Of a stretch of 64,000 nt of DNA, positions 61,999 through 64,000 are shown piece by piece; the first letter of the stretch is position 1, and every line of letters begins with the position of its first letter. Both the position numbers and the translations under genes were made by a program. The stretch covers positions 186,001 through 250,000 of the forward strand of contig JBKBLN010000002.1 in the NCBI GenBank assembly GCA_046296415.1, written 5' to 3'. The stretch is from CAYNRA01 sp046296415. Its GTDB lineage: Bacteria > Bacteroidota > Bacteroidia > Cytophagales > Spirosomataceae. The notes under the pieces are model-generated. The model searched no databases, was not told the origin of the DNA, and saw only the letters and a program-made list of their open reading frames with translations.

Positions 61999-62733
61999 AT
62001 GATCGCTTGGGGAATCGTTTTTCACACCCTTCTCTTCTTTGCCCCCAAGGAACATCCCTTGGTGGTTGAGGCACTTTCGTTGGTGGGATTACCTTATGTG
62101 ACTGGCAGCTTGGAAAACCCAAAGGAGGATTTGGTCATTCGAACTGATGGATTCGACTGCTATACCCTGGTGGAACATTGTGTCGCTACGGTCTTATCTG
62201 CCCAGTCACAGCGACCCTATGCTGAGGTATTAGAAAGAAATCGATACCGTGGTGGAATTCGAAAAGGCTACGGATCTCGTCATCATTATTTTGTTGGATG
62301 GGCCCACGAGGGAATGACACAGGGGTGGCTTCAACCTGTAACCCATGCAAAAGAAAAAGTGTGGAGGAAGCGTATTCAGTTTATGAGTACACATCGAGGG
62401 GCCTACCCTACGTTCGTTCCTCTTCGCGAATGGACAGCCATTCAGCAAGTTGAACAAGATTTGAGTCGATTGGATCTTCGGTATATTCCAAAAGATTCGG
62501 TTGAGGCCGATCTAACAGCGATTCAATCTGGCGATATTTTGGCGTTTACTTCCCAATTGGAGGGTCTTGACGTGAATCACGAAGGGATAGCTTATTGGAA
62601 AAATAACCAATTGCATCTGATTCATGCCTCCCTAGAGGAGAAAAAGGTCGTCATCAGCCAAGAAACCTTGTTGACGTATCTGCGTCGCATCAAAAAACAT
62701 TCAGGTCTAATGATCTTTCGGTTAGCCTCATGA
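61999..62733 (+). CDS. DUF1460 NlpC/P60-like amidase
   Basis: 244 residues. It matches the DUF1460 family (N-acetylmuramoyl-L-alanine amidase-like, papain fold): RTDGFDCYTLVEHCVA with the nucleophile Cys, RYRGGIRKGYGSRHHYFVGWA, and SGDILAFTSQLEGLDVNHEGIAYW with the catalytic His. It would act on peptidoglycan fragments. The N-terminus is hydrophobic (MIAWGIVFHTLLFFAPK), possibly a signal. It overlaps the next gene by four bases. Confidence 0.85.
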   Translation: MIAWGIVFHTLLFFAPKEHPLVVEALSLVGLPYVTGSLENPKEDLVIRTDGFDCYTLVEHCVATVLSAQSQRPYAEVLERNRYRGGIRKGYGSRHHYFVGWAHEGMTQGWLQPVTHAKEKVWRKRIQFMSTHRGAYPTFVPLREWTAIQQVEQDLSRLDLRYIPKDSVEADLTAIQSGDILAFTSQLEGLDVNHEGIAYWKNNQLHLIHASLEEKKVVISQETLLTYLRRIKKHSGLMIFRLAS

Positions 62734-63992
62734 TCCGTTATCAACCCCTTCCTGCTGAATTATTTAAGAAAAGGCGTCAAAAACTAGCAAAATCCATGCC
62801 AGATGGTGCCTTGGTCTTGCTTTTCTCAGCTGACCAGTTTCCAACCAATGCGGATGCCTTCCATCGGTATGTACCTGACTCAAATTTCTATTATTTGACA
62901 GGACTTGATCAAGCCGATGGAGTATATTTAGGTTTTAAATCCAACCAATCATGGGTAGAAACCCTTTTTATTCCAGAATCCACGCCCCAAAGTCGACTTT
63001 GGGAAGGAGAAAAGCACTCCGTCCAGACGGCACAATTCCAGTCGGGATGTGATGAAATTAAATGGATCGGGACCTGGAAAGACCACTTGGCCAATCTATT
63101 GCCCAATTCAAAACATATCTATCTAAATTTACCTTTTTATTCTCGGTCGGTCCCGACTGCTGCTGAAAGATGGGCGGTTGAGCTTGAAAAAATGACTCAA
63201 AAACCGATTGATTCAATTTCCTTTTGGATTGCGGAACAACGGGCTATTAAGTCAACCGAAGAAGTGGAAGCGATCAAAAGAGCGATCCAAATCACACGTG
63301 ATGCGTTTATTTCAACTGCCCCGAAGGTGCCGTCGCTGGAGTATGAATATCAACTTGAAGCCGAATTGAGCTATCATTTTATTCGATCTGGAGCCGAGGG
63401 ACATGCCTTTGAACCTATCATAGCCGGTGGAATTCAGGCCTGTACCTTACACTATACCACCAACCATGCACGATTGAATGCAGGTGAATTGGTTTTAATG
63501 GACTTCGGCGCCAATTGGGGACATTATAAGGCCGATATCACCCGGGTTCTTCCCATATCAGGCCATTTTACAGACAGACAAAGAACCGTGTATGAGGCCG
63601 TTTACCATGTCCTAAACCAAAGCAAAAAGGATCTAAGGATAGGAACATCACTCGCGGAATGGAAGGACTCCGCTAATCGATTGATGCAAGATGCACTGAT
63701 ATCGTTGGGCCAAATCTCCTCGAAAAGTAAAAATCCTGCCGCCGAAACTAAAATTTGGTTTCCTCACTCCATTGGTCATCATCTGGGTTTGGATGTACAC
63801 GACCCGTGTCCTTCTACCCTTCCTATCCAAGCCGGAATGATTTTAACCTGTGAGCCCGGCATTTACCTTCCAGAAGAAAAAATAGGTATTCGATTGGAAA
63901 CCGATTTATACGTAACGGACCAAGGAATCGTTGATTTGGGAGAGGACATTCCCTTACACTGGAAAGATATAGAAGAACTTATGAACCACTAA
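62730..63992 (+). CDS. Xaa-Pro aminopeptidase (M24B)
   Basis: 420 residues. Aminopeptidase P N-terminal domain (FHRYVPDSNFYYLTGLDQADG) and a creatinase-like catalytic domain with the five metal ligands: two Asp in LMDFGANWGHYKADITRVL, His in SIGHHLGLDVHDP, Glu in MILTCEPGIYLP and Glu in GIRLETDLYVT. It removes residues preceding proline from peptides. Translation starts inside the stop of the DUF1460 gene (ATGA). The two together suit recycling of peptides. Confidence 0.95.
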   Translation: MIRYQPLPAELFKKRRQKLAKSMPDGALVLLFSADQFPTNADAFHRYVPDSNFYYLTGLDQADGVYLGFKSNQSWVETLFIPESTPQSRLWEGEKHSVQTAQFQSGCDEIKWIGTWKDHLANLLPNSKHIYLNLPFYSRSVPTAAERWAVELEKMTQKPIDSISFWIAEQRAIKSTEEVEAIKRAIQITRDAFISTAPKVPSLEYEYQLEAELSYHFIRSGAEGHAFEPIIAGGIQACTLHYTTNHARLNAGELVLMDFGANWGHYKADITRVLPISGHFTDRQRTVYEAVYHVLNQSKKDLRIGTSLAEWKDSANRLMQDALISLGQISSKSKNPAAETKIWFPHSIGHHLGLDVHDPCPSTLPIQAGMILTCEPGIYLPEEKIGIRLETDLYVTDQGIVDLGEDIPLHWKDIEELMNH

Positions 63993-64000
63993 TATTAAAA

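Overview
The window looks like the chromosome of a Bacteroidota bacterium, most likely of the Cytophagales type. Several signs agree: many genes are preceded by the Bacteroidota -7 promoter box TAnnTTTG, with TTTG 19-21 bases upstream in the best cases. LytTR and histidine-kinase signalling is abundant. There is an Oar-like TonB-dependent receptor, a Wzi-like outer-membrane barrel, a DUF1080 protein and a remnant of a type IX secretion (T9SS) C-terminal sorting domain.

Region 1 (1 to about 12,400) is accessory and decaying. It holds the 5' part of a large repetitive surface protein (minus strand) and a LytTR response regulator with its TPR sensor kinase. Three stand-alone LytTR DNA-binding proteins follow, scattered among two wrecked IS3-type insertion sequences, a T9SS C-terminal stub, a relative of the first surface protein broken by a stop codon, a frameshifted second secreted-protein remnant, a 5'-truncated AraC-like regulator, an intact DUF1080 lipid- or sugar-binding type secreted protein and a truncated astacin metalloprotease.

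Region 2 (12,500 to 22,440) is one plus-strand high-affinity potassium module: an NtrC-type sigma-54 activator, a 28-residue membrane peptide, kdpF, kdpA, kdpB, kdpC, an outer-membrane barrel, a KdpD sensor module lacking its kinase half, and a separate membrane histidine kinase. It is followed by a broken tyrosine recombinase that sits beside the 3' end of a tRNA-Arg gene.

Region 3 (24,178 to 41,160) is mostly core: nuoK-J-I (NuoI with an unusual repetitive tail), an FAD oxidoreductase, alaS, a YgiB/YgiC-like pair, an S41 protease lipoprotein, ilvE, an MBOAT acyltransferase with an SGNH-like partner, and the large TonB receptor. Strong intrinsic terminators separate most units.

Region 4 (41,218 to 64,000): glyS; an rbfA / FtsX-permease / M1 peptidase / radical-SAM operon; rpiB; LOG-family protein; an NTF2-like secreted protein; a BON-LysM protein; a DUF819 / Wzi / lipoprotein operon; an Lrp regulator and histidine kinase; purL; a DUF1460 amidase and an aminopeptidase P.

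The most unusual element is a 172-base tRNA-like RNA gene at 55972-56143 (minus). It has an acceptor stem, encoded CCA, a T-loop and an Asp-type anticodon loop, but an approximately 100-base insertion where the variable loop should be. It has its own promoter and terminator, and its promoter/leader block is almost identical to that of the tRNA-Arg gene 32 kb away.
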